Source of the DNA: Rhabditoides inermis
Taxonomy: Eukaryota > Nematoda > Chromadorea > Rhabditida > Rhabditidae
Length of the DNA stretch: 64,000 nucleotides
Assembly: GCA_963966185.1 (NCBI GenBank)
Contig: CAWZYM010000355.1
Span: forward strand, 438,501 to 502,500
Direction: 5' to 3'
Position 1 is the first letter of the stretch. Each line of letters begins with the position of its first letter. Shown piece after piece: positions 11,374-24,260 of the stretch. The notes below the pieces were generated by a model. That model made no database searches. It saw nothing but the letters and a program-made list of their open reading frames with translations, and had not been told where the DNA came from. Made by a program: the position numbers and the translations under genes.

Positions 11374-11660
11374 CCCTCACCGAAATGGCGATTGTGATCG
11401 ACAAGAACGGCCAGCCGGTGCACTATGATAAAGACGAGTCCGCGTTCCAGCTCTGGGAGAAATCGGCACTGCAGAAAATGAGAGTGAGTGTGAGGCGGCG
11501 AGAGCCGATGCCATCTTCGTTTCAGTACGTGCCCACGTATGTGACTCTCAAAGGCGACGTGCTCATCTTGCACGGCGTCCTGCCTCCGAACTTCCAGAAC
11601 TACGACCTTCCGACCGCCGAATATCACGTCCTTCCCTCGAACCCCCTATTCAAAAACTGA
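11147..11660 (+). CDS. Small unrecognised gene or gene remnant
   Basis: Two exons are clear at the 3' end. The first, about 11327-11485, encodes NVFESVDGPPTIENIAL and ends LQKMR before a GTGAGTG donor. The second, about 11526-11660, encodes YVPTYVTLKGDVLILHGVLP and ends SNPLFKN at a stop, followed by AATAAA at 11876. An upstream exon (about 11160-11248), encoding EKIVTLHFDDAPQPGTNITS before a GTGAGA donor, looks coding. I could not find an in-frame acceptor linking it to the 11327 exon, because a TGA lies just upstream. The gene may be broken or use an unusual splice. I do not recognise the family. The start of the 11327 exon is duplicated in inverted orientation at 10860-10931. Confidence 0.4.
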
Positions 11661-11875
11661 TGGCTGATTGGATGGTGGTTTTCGGAAACTTTCTGTTGGA
11701 GGTTGGTCACATATCAATTTTCAGACCCGATCAACTTGATCGACACAACGGCTCGTACAATGCTTGCCCGAATCTTCACTTGCCCCCCCCCCCCCCCAGT
11801 AGACTCACCGCCCGGATCCCTATTCGCCCCCAGTAGACTATCATTGGTGTATCAATTGTTAGATTTTTGTTAGAA

Positions 11876-11881
11876 AATAAA
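11876..11881 (+). terminator. Poly(A) signal after the 11660 stop
   Basis: AATAAA in A/T-rich sequence about 215 nt downstream of the stop codon of the small gene. Confidence 0.4.
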
Positions 11882-13573
11882 TGTTTTTAATGTTAGTTTT
11901 GTGTTTTTGATGCTAGTTTTTTTTAGCGAGAGAGAGGGGGGGAGAGGAGAAAGAGAGGGGAGAGAGAGGGAGAGAGAGAGGGAGAGCGAGAGGGAGCCAA
12001 TTCTCCAGTTCAAATCGCCCCGCACCATTCGCGCGCCATGGCGGTTTTTTACACCGGTCGCGCGCAAACAGCGCAATTTGGAATAAACGAAAGCAATCCT
12101 TCTTCGATGCCCTAGTCATCAAACATGATTGAGATCTCGTAAATTGTTTGCCACAACGTATACAACGTGCTTGCGCACAAATTGTGCTCCTGGAGAATTG
12201 GAAAGGACTTTACAATCGTCTAATATTGTTGTTCTTATCGAACAAACGACTAAATCGACTCGTGTTCTATCTGAGATCTCGCAACCGCCACATACACACG
12301 ATAGGAAAACGAATCACAAACTTCCTATCTTTTATCTTTTTATCTATTCGTTTCCAGCGTTGTTTACTACAATGTGTGACACATTTCACGAAAGGCTATT
12401 GCAAAATGCAGATAAAGAAGTCGCGTTTGCGCGCATTTCATCTATGGTTCAAATCAAAAATCAAAATCACAAATTTATCCAGAATCTCAAAACACAAAAC
12501 ATAAATGTCTCGCTATGGAGCTGGTCCCGTGATCCCGTGAGAGAGGGGGGAAGGCGATCTCCCTTGTCCGATCCGACCCCAGGATATCGTCGTTCTCCAC
12601 AATGCACCCAGTCTCCTGAAAACTTACTCTCCCGTCTCTCGTTTCCCGCCAAAACTGCTGGCTGGCAAAGCAACGCTAACCCGGCGCGGATCACGCGCAA
12701 CGGGCTTCCGACGGGCGAATACGTTTTTGCAGCAATACGTTTCTTTCTTTCTTTTTCTTGTACGTTCAATAAATGGTTGGAATCGCAAGGAGAAGGTGTA
12801 CAGATTCCACAAAACTAGAGATCTGTATGTAGCTTAAAAATGAAGTGATACATTGATCGAAACGTGACACTCTACTGGAGTGTATGAGTTTGCCAATTCG
12901 AAATGAGAACTCAGATTTAGAATCGCTTGAAAGAATAATACTGTAGATACCCCAAACAACTTGGCTCCCTATTTGAGATTGGTTTTGTATTTTTTGCATT
13001 CCCTATCATGTTCGTACATTTTGCTTTTTTTGCACTAGTTGTTGAGTAACTCGTATAAATAATATTTTTTACTGGAGCGCGTACCAATACAACTCCACTT
13101 TATCCCAGAAATTATTTTATCCCGATTTGCATGCATATATCATGACTGGCGAGATAATGTTGATTTGGCGATTTAGGCGTCACACTCATGTTCCGCTTCT
13201 CTACGAGTCAGTACGTTCACTATCGTCTCTATTGCTCCCCGCTCCTTCGCAGTCTGGAGAGAGATTTGGTCGTGTGACTTCGCCGACCGTCCGTCGATTG
13301 GGACTAACACATAAGACATAAGGGGTCTTCATGTCCGCGTCGCTAATCTGAAATATGACAAGAATTATAATAGGATTGAGAAAGAAGAAGAAACAAGATA
13401 AATGAGAATAATAAGAATAAGAATGATTTAATAATAAGAAATATTACAACAAAAAAACATCGTGTGTGTTGGTGTTTTTTTTCGTCTGCTATTAGTAAAG
13501 GTACAAGTAGATGAGAATCAATTGAATATAACTGAAACCACACATACACACATAGTGTAACCGTGCTACGTAC

Positions 13574-14490
13574 CTTGATTAAGCCGGACATTCGATTTGA
13601 TTAGCAATATGCGAATAATGTATGTAATCCTGTAGTCGTGTATGCATCGTTCTCCTGACGTTTTGTGAACAATAATAATTATTTACAGTTTACACTGTGC
13701 CACACACACAAAATATATGATGAAAAAAAACGAGAAAGTCCTCTGTGCAAAAAAAGTAGTGCGTATCAATCGGTAAAACCAGCAGTCTCAACTTCTCAAC
13801 TATGACCCACCTAATACTTCCATGAAGTTGTCGTCACCGCGTAGATGACGTGTCATTGGCATCTGGCTTCTGCTCTCATTGCCTGACGGCCCGCTCTTTC
13901 TGCTGTAATTGTGTTCACTCTTTACGCGAGGTTTTTTTAGTAGCGGTCAGTCTCTTCAAACTACTGCCAAAATGCCTTCCAAAACGCCTTCTCAATTGCC
14001 TTCCAACAACTTCCAACTACCACCGAAATGCCCCCAACCACTTCAAACTACTTGCCCTCCAACTATTTCGAACTACTTCGGAAACGGTTTCCGAAGAGAC
14101 TCACCACGCCTTTTGTGAATGACTCTTTCGAATCTTTCAATCTCATCTAGCAGCTGGCTGGTGGTATGTAGTGATGACTGTCTTTTTCTAGCTAGCCCAT
14201 CGAGAGCACTCTGCAAATTCGCGACGAACACAATTTTGCAGAAACGTACTGTCGACGTGTCGACATTGATAGTCAGGGATGAAACAATATCTGCCATCTC
14301 ATTAAAAGTTTCACGAAGGCTAGAGCTTTGTGAACTGTGTTTTTGAGTAGGTAAACTGATATCGATTGAATGAAGCAATTGAACCCTTCGATTATGGCAT
14401 ACCTTGATTCAGCCGGACATTAGAGAATCAGCAATATGCCAATATGTCAATATGCAATAAATGTATGTATTCCTGCAGTCGTGTGAGAAA
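13574..14490 (+). repeat. Pair of direct repeats, about 80 bp
   Basis: CTTGATTAAGCCGGACATTC..GTAATCCTGTAGTCGTGT (13574-13650) recurs as CTTGATTCAGCCGGACATTA..GTATTCCTGCAGTCGTGT (14402-14486). Confidence 0.55.
13942..14108. mobile_element. Palindromic MITE, TCTTCGAA family (diverged)
   Basis: GCGGTCAGTCTCTTCAAAC at the left, CGGTTTCCGAAGAGACTCAC at the right, with degenerate TTCCAACTACC units inside. Confidence 0.5.
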
Positions 14491-14927
14491 AAGTCTTCGA
14501 ACCTGAAACAGTGAATTGTGATTTTTCCGATTTTTGAAAAGAGTGAGAGAAGAAAAGAAGCGAGAGAGGGTAATAGATAATATTGAACGATTTTTTTCAT
14601 AATTTCTTGAAGAACAACTCACTCGAAATAACTTTCAACAGCTTCCTGACCTGTATAGTAGTATCCGTTTTTGGAAGTCGGAAAGGGAGGAATCGCTATT
14701 GATTCCCACAACCCATGTAGTCAGCATGGGCGTCGTGTCAGTGGGAAAGGTGTTATAGGAATGATTCTCGATCGACCTTACTGATCGGTTACATACGCAG
14801 TATATAACATCGCAACGCATCGAAGTCACAATAAGAGGCGATCGTGAGAGTTCGGCTTTGAGGCAACCAACACATCTCTCACAAGCGCGCCGTGAGTCAG
14901 CGTGAGAAAACGCCGCATAGAACACAC

Positions 14928-15098
14928 TATAGCCTGAGCGATAGTGTTTCGATCTACCTCACTTGCAGTGCGAAATACGGTGCCATAACCGTCTGACTCT
15001 CTTGTTTTGCGCGCTATTGCCGCGAGCTGACTCTCCGTCTTCCTCTGATCTACCCCACCGCGCGCAACTTATCGCGAGCATAAAACATAAAACTATAC
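14928..15098 (+). mobile_element. tRNA-derived SINE family, copy 1
   Basis: The body matches copies at 37382, 51827, 53063, 57441 and 34936. It contains CTGACTCTCCGTCTTCCTCT and the B-box-like GCAGTGCGAAATACGG, and ends near TTATCGCGAGCATA. Confidence 0.6.
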
Positions 15099-15173
15099 AA
15101 CTTCATAAAACTATATAACATAAATATACTATATAACATACTATATAACTATACTATATAACATAAAACTATA

Positions 15174-15278
15174 CAAGAGAGAGAGATAGAGAGAGAGGGA
15201 GAGAGGGGAGAGAGAAGGGGGAGAGAGGGAGAGAGAGAGAAAGAGAGAGAGAGACAGAGACAGAGAGAGAGAGAGAGA
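15174..15278 (+). repeat. (GA)n-rich microsatellite
   Basis: Interrupted GA tract with GGGGA and CAGA variants. Confidence 0.8.
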
Positions 15279-15444
15279 TCCTCCCCTCTCATCAGCCCGG
15301 TCCGTCTTCCCCCGGCGGCGCGCGGTCGCGGTGCCACCTCTTCTGCCGGAGTGATGCGCCTGCTGTGAATAGGTCCACCCAACTGAGTCCATCCAACTAT
15401 TCTCTCCTCTCTCCTCTCTAGCCGCTTGCAAGATGGTCCGCATT

Positions 15445-15600
15445 TACAGTCCAGGGAATATTTAGTTCCGCCACCACTCCGCTCGGCCGTCCCGCATTTG
15501 AAAATTGCGCGCGCGCGAAAGCTTGAATGTGATATTATTCGCGTGCTCTCGCATGTCTATCGATTTTTGCCGCCTCTTATCTCTTACTCTTTTTGTGTTC
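15445..15600 (+). repeat. Dispersed repeat, copy A
   Basis: Begins CAGTCCAGGGAATATTTAG. It shares its GCATTTGAAA...GCGCGCGCGAAA and GCGTGCTCTC blocks with 24105-24260. Confidence 0.55.
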
Positions 15601-15896
15601 AGTTTTCTCCCATTTCGAGATATGTAGATAGTTGTTGTTGTTTATATTATTTTCTATTTGGTTTTCTCCTTTATTCCGCTTCGAACTCAGACCTTACCGG
15701 TGTTTCACTGCCTTTTGAGGCTAGACGTGTTATGTGATTGTTTTGGTTTCTCTCTGTGTATCGCTGAACTAATATTTTTTTCTGTAAGTCATTGTTTTAA
15801 ACAGATAAAGTTTATAGAATAGTGTCTTGTTTTTGTGTTGTATCCGATCCGAACAGGTCTCATCTCAATAGTGTGTAACAAGAGTCAATAACCCTG

Positions 15897-16076
<180 letters not shown>

Positions 16077-16349
16077 GTGGTATTTATCGATATCAAGTAT
16101 CAGCGATGCTGAGGCACCTATAGGAACTAATTCGGATCGTTTTTGAAAGTATAGTGTTGTTGTAAATAGGAGTTATCCCTTTGCGCAATCTTATTATACT
16201 TGATAACTTCATAGCCGTGTGTCCAAAACTCTTCAAACTGTGTCAGTAGATAGTCCATGACCCTCTCTCAAAGTTGTGCATCTTAAATTTCTACTTTTAT
16301 CCCTGGAAGTACCTTTTCAAACTTCTGCAGCCTATACCGCACTTTGAGA

Positions 16350-16640
16350 AATGATGTGCGCCGACAAGCGCATTCGCATAATTTTGTCGATTGTCTGCGT
16401 CATTTCAACTGCTGGCCCTCGAAAACTGGGGACTCACTATGAGCGGCGTGAACATGACGTGGCCGCATCGACACATGTTCCCACTGTATTCCCGTTTCTT
16501 CCCTCAACGCTTCCCTGCCCCGCCCCTATGTATCCCCTATAAAAGAGCTTCGACACGCAGTGTCGGGGCGAGTCGCTCATAATAAAGCATTCGTGCTAAG
16601 TTGCCTTGTGAGCTCTGGTAGGGGATTGACGATTAGTGGA
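16350..16640 (+). promoter_or_regulatory. LTR-like promoter/polyadenylation module
   Basis: A TATA box (CCCCTATAAAAGAGC, about 16533) is followed within about 45 bp by an AATAAA (16581) and a GT-rich stretch (TTGCCTTGTGAGCTCTGG). This is the U3-R-U5 layout of retroelement LTRs. No gag/pol ORF, second LTR or target duplication was found, so it may be a solo LTR or chance. Confidence 0.3.
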
Positions 16641-17340
16641 TCTGCGATACCATCTAATCACGATGAAGATAGACTATGCGGAAGCAGCGGTGGACGGGAA
16701 GGTGCATCGATTAGAGGGAGGGACGGAAAAACGTGACGGAAAAACCGCGCCGATACTGAGAACATCTGAGAACATCTGAAAACTTCCAATCTTACTTACA
16801 AAATCAACACATACTTAGAATAACGATACGATTTGCGATTTACTACTCATGGAATCCGTGAGCTCTTACAATAAAAGTTTAGACTAGTAGTCACGTGGGT
16901 TTTGTGAGAACAAATTGTTCACAAAGAATTGTTCTGTTCTTTTCAAAACTTTTTTCTAGCTTCCCAGTTTTTTTTCAATGCTTGGAAGACGCAAAAACTA
17001 TTTTTCTTTAAAAATCTTTTTTTCTTTCTTTTGTTTTCAACATTTTCTTCGGTTTCTATCATATTTCGGCCAAGAAACCCCCAAAATGCTTGATTTGCAT
17101 GAATTCTCGTCATTTCGCCTTCAACTGACTAATCACATAGTCGCTTACCGTGAAAATAGGGAATACCATATATATGAAAACAATGTCATATACTCAGTTT
17201 TTGCATTATGTTATTAAAATACGGTGTATGATTCCAATTATGAAACTTGAACAGTTTGTTGTTATGTTTTATCATCATCACATAAATTATTGCATATAAA
17301 AACATTCCTAGAAATAAAACTCACTGAATGAATAAAATAT

Positions 17341-17765
17341 AAATCAAATGAAAATGCATCAAGACAATCATGGAGAGTTCTTTTTCCAGCAAAAAAATTC
17401 TATCATCGCTACTTGTTACAATGTCCAAATTTTCAGATTAAATGAAATGAAAATGAGAAGAGCACGCATTTGCCAAAAAGGGAAAGAATCACAGTGAGCA
17501 ATCTCCGAACGTGCAGCATTTTTCCTGAAAGTGTGCTTTGATTTAGTAGATAATAAGTACTGGCCATTTAATGTTATTTTCGCCAGAAGTTGCGGTTAGA
17601 ATCCGAACATCTTGATTTTGAGTCGATTTCCAATAGGAAAACGATTTCCAATAAAAAAACCTAATTACTTCCTTCAAACTTCTTATCGCACAGCGCCTAA
17701 AAATCAAATGAAAATGCATCAAAGCAAGAAAGATCATGGAGAGTTCTTTTTCTAGCAAAGTTTTC
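17341..17765 (+). repeat. Pair of direct repeats, about 60 bp
   Basis: AAATCAAATGAAAATGCATC followed by ATCATGGAGAGTTCTTTTTC at 17341-17400 recurs at 17701-17760. Confidence 0.6.
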
Positions 17766-17850
17766 AGGAGAGATTTCAAGAGATTTCTAGTGCTCGATTT
17801 TTCGATTTTCATCGTTTCTACGTTGTTGAGCACAACAACACATAATTGGG

Positions 17851-20250
17851 TCAGATTTGCATATAATGCTTGTCTGTCTGGCGAGCCAGCGACTTTGCCG
17901 TACAATGAAGGAGGAGAATGGCTCTTATCAGTTGTTTCACACATACCGGCACAATCTGGAGTCCATACAGCGTGTAGTGTCTCTCTCCCTCACTGTTGAT
18001 GACATCAACGTGTTGCCGCAGATTCTGGCTGTACTCCACTTCCATCTCTGTCACGCAGACAGCACGACCAAGGGACGACATCTTTTTGAAGTGATTGAAG
18101 ACCTCTTGGAATTCAGCAGCGCGCACTGTCACCAACACGTCCACACTCTTTGTTTCACCAAACAGACTCGGCAACTTGATCGCATCCTGGATAATAGACT
18201 TCCTGTCTTTGGAGATGGCTTTGTTACCGCACACGTAGCCACGAACTATGTCCAGAACGTTTTCGATCGGCCCACTCCAGCCGACCACCCGGAACGAACT
18301 GGAGCTCACTCGTTCGGCTCTACCCAGTTCCGGAGTGGCTTCAAATAGGCGGAAGACTTCCTCAAACTCGGCAGCGCGCACGGAGACCTCCACGACCACA
18401 CTGCCTTCGCTGTCGGACACAGTGGCTGCCACGATGATCTTGTTTCTGTGTTTGGCGAACGGAGTCTTCGAGAGAACCGTTCGTAGGCGATCCAAGACGA
18501 TGTTCGTCGTCCAGCCGACGAAGCGGAACGTTGAGTCGATGGCGCCCCGCTCGTGCTCCCACTGCTCGATGACGTAGTCCTGCCAGGCAGTCGCCACGTC
18601 GTCCGACAAGCTCGGCAACTCGTCGGCGAACATCGCTGTGAGAATGATCTTGTCTCCACTGGCGAATCGAGAATCGCTCGTTAGTGCGTCTCGCGCCGCC
18701 TTTCTAGCCAGTTGCGCCGCCCTCTCATTCTGCCCGTACAAACTATCCAATCCCACTCGCACGCTCACCTGAACCATTCTAGTTTTTTTGTACACAACAA
18801 AATGGGAGGTGCAAGTGTAATAACTCACTTTGACTCGTCTCATAAGTGTGAGAATCTCTTCTATCAGATTCTTGACAGATTCATATTCGGCAACCTCAAT
18901 CTGTTCCATCTGAAAAGTGTTTATTAGCGAATTATCAATATGAGATGTTTCACATACACTACTCGCCACATAAAATGCTAAAGTGCCCCCGGTATGGACC
19001 CGAGTGGGCCCGCGCCCCACATTCGAACATATCGAAATATTTTTTTTTTAATTTTTTTTCGGGCTCACACCATGTGGGTGAGCTAGCCCGACGGGCTCAC
19101 TCTGTGCCCCCGGTGTGGGAGCGTGTGGGCCCGAACACGATATCTATATATTTTACTGTTTTTTTTCAAATAAAAAAAACATCACTTACAAAATCCCCGT
19201 AATCTTTTTTAGTATGCGCCCATATTTTGAGATTTTTGATAATAAACAAAGTTTTAACACGGCGTTGCCAGACACTTTTTCGATAGGTTGTTAATTTTGC
19301 TAAGAATACATTATTTATTCTTGCTGTTTGTGAGCTACATATGAATGAATATGTGAAGTCAGGTTTCGTTATCCTAATTTAATTTTTTTCTCTCCCGTTG
19401 CCGTCCAATCGCACATGGCTACTTCGTATCGAATCAATTGATGAAACTCACTTCAAGTAATGCTCTATTGATAATATCACAAAGAACTGGAATGTCGACG
19501 TGGATCACGATTCGCTGCATCTGTTTCTCCACGGCCTGTAATAATGCACACGTTTGCTGTGAGTGTTACGTATGGACGTATGTATCGTGTTCTTAATCAC
19601 GTGAAACATCATGCGTCATTCGCACTTTGCAACAATACTGAGTTGGTCATAAAGATTTTGGGTGAAAAAACTTTGAAATTGACTTATGAATCCCGTTTTT
19701 ATATTTGAAAAATCATTTTCACACACCATTTCCAATGCTTTTTTCACTCCATAAGCATTGATTTGCAGGAATGTACATGTACATCCTTCATGCACTTCTG
19801 TTGTTTCGAATGAACCAGTGAAAGCGAAAGCGGCCTGTAATGTTGTGCTACAAGCTTACAAACTGAAAATTCTTTGCAAACCTTTGCGTCATTGTTGGTT
19901 TTGACGCAACAACCTCGCACGTGAACTTTCGGTGCATCATCCCAGGCAGCACTGGAATCAGATATATACATCCGGAATACTTTTGTTCGCACATCGCGCA
20001 TTTCCGTCCTTTTTTGGCTAACTCATCTGCCTTTGTGTTGCCTGCTCTCAGAAGTTCTCGCGTATCTTTTTCATGCGCCTTCACTTTCACGAAGCGAACC
20101 TGAAACATCTTAACAATTTGCATAAAGACACATCAGGTTGAAAGAGACCTTGTCTTCGTTATCTGCTCTCACTTGGTCGATAACTTCATACAGACGATTC
20201 AGAAGATTATCTTTCGAACGTTGAATTTGCCCATTTTCCCGTTCCCACTG

Positions 20251-20285
<35 letters not shown>

Positions 20286-22528
20286 AAAAAAAAAACTTAC
20301 TTCGTTCCGGTTTTCCACGCTTTTAATCATGTAATCACTATCCGAAACGATTGTAATGGAAAGTATTCTCGAATCACCACAGCTTATTAGCACCTAGAAA
20401 AAAGTATTTTGGTGATTATGTGAAATTGTAGCTACCGATGTAGTTCGTTGTATGAGAAATAATAATTAAAAAATGCTAATAGATTTTTAAATTTAACAAA
20501 ATCACATGTATTCTGTCTAAAAATGCATGCATAAAATGATTCAGTTCTGTTTTGAATCCGATGCAACAATAGTACATGCATTGCACATACATTTACAAAT
20601 ACTTACACAAGTTTTCTTTAACCGACTTGAACTTTTGAAATCTATAACAAAAAATTATAACAGTTTAAAACTACCTCTTCAAAGGCACGAATAGCTGCGT
20701 AAATTTCAGAGTTGTTGATAGTGAAATTCGGACCGGTGTCGTCATCAACCGGTGCTCCTTCGTCTTCTGGGAACGATGATGGTTTCATGTTCTGTTGCCA
20801 GTATACGCCGTATCCTGCCTGAAAAAAACAGTTGGTTAAAGAAGATCTTTCTGAGATTTTTGGGTTTTCGGAATGCATGTCCATCTGACTAATGGAGTAC
20901 TTATTTTCTTTCTTCACTTCACTTTTAACATTAGAACTTTTCTTAAAATTAGTTTGAGTATTTTCTGACGTCAGAAAAAAAATACACACTCTCCAGACAC
21001 AAAAACTAAGGATTGAATTTACGATAACTAAGATCTTCTGCAATTGATCTCATTTTCAATTGAATGTGAGTGCAAATAATACCGTGGCAATCAGATGTGT
21101 TTAAATCAACAGGTGCTTCTGAAAAATGATGAATTCTTACATCGTAAGAATTCATCATTTTTCAGCAAAACACGTATAGTCGGATTGGATCCTATATGCG
21201 ATCCGTGACATTTCACATGTTGTGCAGTTTTGTGCAACACAACGTGTATGTCTTCAAATATACAAAAACGCTTTCATGAGAAGGATCGAACCCGCGGGAA
21301 GCTCGCAGCGATTGCGCGCTGGCGACGCGCTCTACCACTGCGCCATTGAGGCTCATACTGAGAGGACATTGAATTTCGAAAAACATGTTTGCTTGTTATC
21401 TCTCATCACTGTACACTGAAGAGGTCAGTGGAGCTACATGTGCTCTCTCTTCGATCTCCTAACCACTCTGTCTATGCACAATTGCTGCGAACTGTTCACG
21501 GGTTCCATTTCTTCCCATGGAACCGTTTTGGATATTTGAAGACATACACGTTGTGTTGCACAAAACTGCACAACACGTGAAATATCACGGATGACATATA
21601 GGATCCAATCCGACTATAATCTATGACAGAACCCGACACAAACGCAAACACAACTATTGCTCTACGCTTGTTGAGTGCAAAGAGCTAAAGTTTTGGCGGA
21701 AATTTAAAAGTTCAAAAACCCTTGTTCATTTGGAGCGTTCGGCGTTATCGGGATTTCGCCTTTCTTTCACTATTTAAGCGATAGAATTGTGAACATATTA
21801 TATGAGTGATCAGATGTGACATAGCTACGCTTTAGTCCAAATTTCGGAAAGTTTCGGAAAAAATGCGTTCCTTTGATAATAAACAACTGAACAAATGAAC
21901 AAAATTCGCACCGTTGCTCCTCGTCGAACTTCTCTTTCGTTCTTTAAGTCTATGTGTATTGTGCAACTGCCGTCCGTATAAATAACTGTCTAAACTGATA
22001 TGTGAAATCAAAATGGCCTAATTTACTTCGGTCAGACTCACGTCAGTCCGAAAAGCCATTACCACTCCGCATTTTGCACTCCATTGATGGAGGTACTCGG
22101 CCCTAAGGCAGGCTGCATCATTTGCAGTTGCATTAGGGTTGTCCTTGAGTTTGGATCGAGTATTCGCATCTAACGCCACGTGTTTCTTCCCTTAAATGTG
22201 TATTGCAAATTGATAATAGCGTTTTTTTCGAAACATCCCTAAAAATGAGATTTTTGTTCATATATGATTTTCCAATTACCTCTGTCTCCTGCTATTCGTC
22301 TTAACTTGAACAGCTTCAGCATATCATCCTCAAGTATGTCATTGTGCACAAAATCATTATTAAACGACTTGATGTGTTGTATTTTGGAATCCAACGATTC
22401 GAACTGAAATTACTCAGATCTTGAACGTTTCTTAGTTTAATTACTGAAAAAAATATCACCTGTTTTTGACACAGTCGACAGGTACTGCCTAAATTCGGTT
22501 CCCATTCTGAGGTCTCAATAGGCGACAT
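17851..22528 (-). CDS. RNase H1-like protein with a repeated C-terminal domain
   Basis: The start exon is 22460-22528 (MSPIETSEWEPNLGST). Later exons give KHVALDANTRSKLKDN and VVMAFRTD, then across a long intron AGYGVYWQQN with FTINNSEIYAAIRAFEEV (about 20690-20820), ITIVSDSDYMIKSVENRNE (20286-20393) and VRFVKVKAHEKD with NTKADELAKKGRKC (about 20000-20100). These match the RNase H1 D-E-D-H-D framework: D in FRTD, E in NSEIYAA, D in VSDSDY, H in VKAHEKD, D in TKADELAKK. Cleavage of RNA in RNA-DNA hybrids is therefore likely. The small exon expected between FRTD and AGYG was not located. The C-terminal part (19774-19855, about 19450-19537, 18830-18912, 17851-18776) carries two clear copies and one partial copy of a roughly 85-residue unit with FR-x-VGW and VRAAEF-x-EVF motifs. 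A tRNA-like TIR element lies in the large intron. No family name is known to me for the C-terminal repeat. Confidence 0.7.
21121..21163. repeat. Perfect palindrome
   Basis: AAAATGATGAATTCTTAC, an ATC spacer, and its exact complement. Confidence 0.8.
21170..21622 (-). mobile_element. TIR element carrying a tRNA-like sequence
   Basis: Arms of about 75 bp (21178-21252 and 21538-21618; shared core CGGATTGGATCCTATATG) bound a minus-strand tRNA-like stretch (about 21275-21355). It has box A TGGCGCAGTGGTAGAGCGC and box B GGTTCGATCC. T-arm pairing is poor, so it is not a functional tRNA gene. It lies in an intron of the RNase H-like gene. Confidence 0.65.
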
Positions 22529-22587
22529 GACTAAAGGAGTCAGTCATTGTTACATAAGTCATTGAAATGACACATGAATATCATCTG

Positions 22588-22972
22588 TTGAAGGAACAGT
22601 GGCGACTTGTTTTTGACTTTAAGTATTCTTTAAAAAAACATTGTAACCTAACACAATTGCATTTTTTTCTTGCGAAAGAACGACGATTCTGCGTTATTTC
22701 GAATCTGCAATGGCAAGAATGCAGCTGAAAATTTGAGTTCAAAATTGGTCCCATCACGAATATCCTACCGTTCAACGCTTTAAATACTGCAAAAAAAATG
22801 GGTTCGGATCTTCGGATACATACGCGCAAATGTTCGAAGGCCCACTTGCTTCATGGCTCAGTGCATGTGCGCTGCGTTGTGGCACCGAGCTCGCTGGTTC
22901 GATTCCCGTTCGCGCTAAACGTTTTGCGTTGTGGCAGATTGTGGCAAAAATAAGTCGCCACTGTTCCTTTAA
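22588..22972 (+). mobile_element. Second TIR element carrying a tRNA-like sequence
   Basis: Inverted ends AAGGAACAGTGGCGACTT (22591-22608) and its complement (22952-22970) flank a plus-strand tRNA-like stretch (about 22855-22925). It has TGGCTCAGTGCATG (box A-like) and GGTTCGATTCC (box B). Confidence 0.6.
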
Positions 22973-23132
22973 AGCTGAATAATGAATGAACATGAATTAT
23001 ATATTTCTGAAACCATGACTCCAACTTGAAAAAAACGTGTTTGAATCGTAAGCAAACACTAGTGACACGCATTTATTTCACAATGTCTTATCTTATCTCT
23101 GAATGGAAAAGGTGAGTGAGCTCTCCCCCCCA

Positions 23133-23135
<3 letters not shown>

Positions 23136-23206
<71 letters not shown>
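23136..23206 (+). repeat. Compound (CT)n(GT)n microsatellite
   Basis: About 17 CT units change directly into about 17 GT units. Confidence 0.8.
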
Positions 23207-23209
<3 letters not shown>

Positions 23210-24104
23210 CACATCCAACGACTGAGAATGGCGTAATAAAATGTTATCGCCATTTTTCAAGACTCACCTGGAAGTGCCGCCTTATCTTAGTGGACACGCT
23301 TGAAGTTCTGGTTTGTTTTACGGGAAATGATATTTTCAGCAAGCGTTTTATCTATAGACATAGTGAACAAACCTTCATGAAGGTCATCTGATGTGTGCCT
23401 TTCGCAAACCGATGTGTAATCCAATTAATGTCGGCGGATCGGCTGTCGACTGGGCAGAGGGCTGCGAGTCCCTCCCCAGTGTATTGCCTCTTTCTCTCCC
23501 TCCATCCACCGTTAAGAAATAATGGCTCGAAAGTTGTCTTTTGCCTGATTGAGTAGTGTGGACTGTGGGCATTTCGAGAAGTGGTTCTAGTGGTGGTCGG
23601 GTCGGGATGAGTGGGAGGTAAGGGGGAGTTTTCTTTAATTGTCAGATGAACATTTAGGAACGTCGGTGAAGGAAACGGAAAGGAAACAAACAGTGGATAA
23701 ACATGAGTACGAGAAGTTATTATCGAACACGTCTGAAAGAGAGCGTATTTTATGTAATCGACGTCAAATGTGTGTTTTTGTTTGTTTTTCATTCGAATCT
23801 AATCGCAGTAAATACAACATTTAGTACAACAGTCTAGATTAAAATTGGTTTTTAATTTTTTTTTACTTCTTAGTGGCACCTGTAATCTAGGTCACTAATT
23901 ATAGTGTAATTTACACACGAAGCACGCTTTGAAACTGAAGGCGCTTACTTAAAGTCAAAGACTCCGTAACTTTGCAGAACTAAACTTTATCATGATTTTC
24001 GGATCTACTGTATAATCTGATTTCCGTTTAAACGGTAATTCATTATGTCGTAGTGATAGTTCGAGGTAATTACATGATAACACAAATAAGTAACTCGCAA
24101 CACA

Positions 24105-24260
24105 CAGTCCAGGGAATATCAAGTTCCGTCACCTCTCCGCGCGGCCATCGCGCATTTGAAAAGTCCGCGCGCGCGAAACTTCGAATTTGATTCCGATCGC
24201 GTGCTCTCATATGTTCATCGATTTCCGCCGCCTCGCACTCTCTTCACTCTTGCGTTCTTG
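24105..24260 (+). repeat. Dispersed repeat, copy B
   Basis: Begins CAGTCCAGGGAATATCAAG and runs parallel to 15445-15600 through ATCGATTTCCGCCGCCTC. Confidence 0.55.

Noticed and set aside
12129..12818. 229-aa open frame
   Set aside because: Low-quality composition, no motif, and no matching introns or neighbours.
21275..21355. Functional tRNA gene (minus strand)
   Set aside because: Boxes A and B are good, but T-arm and acceptor pairing fail and it lies inside a TIR element.
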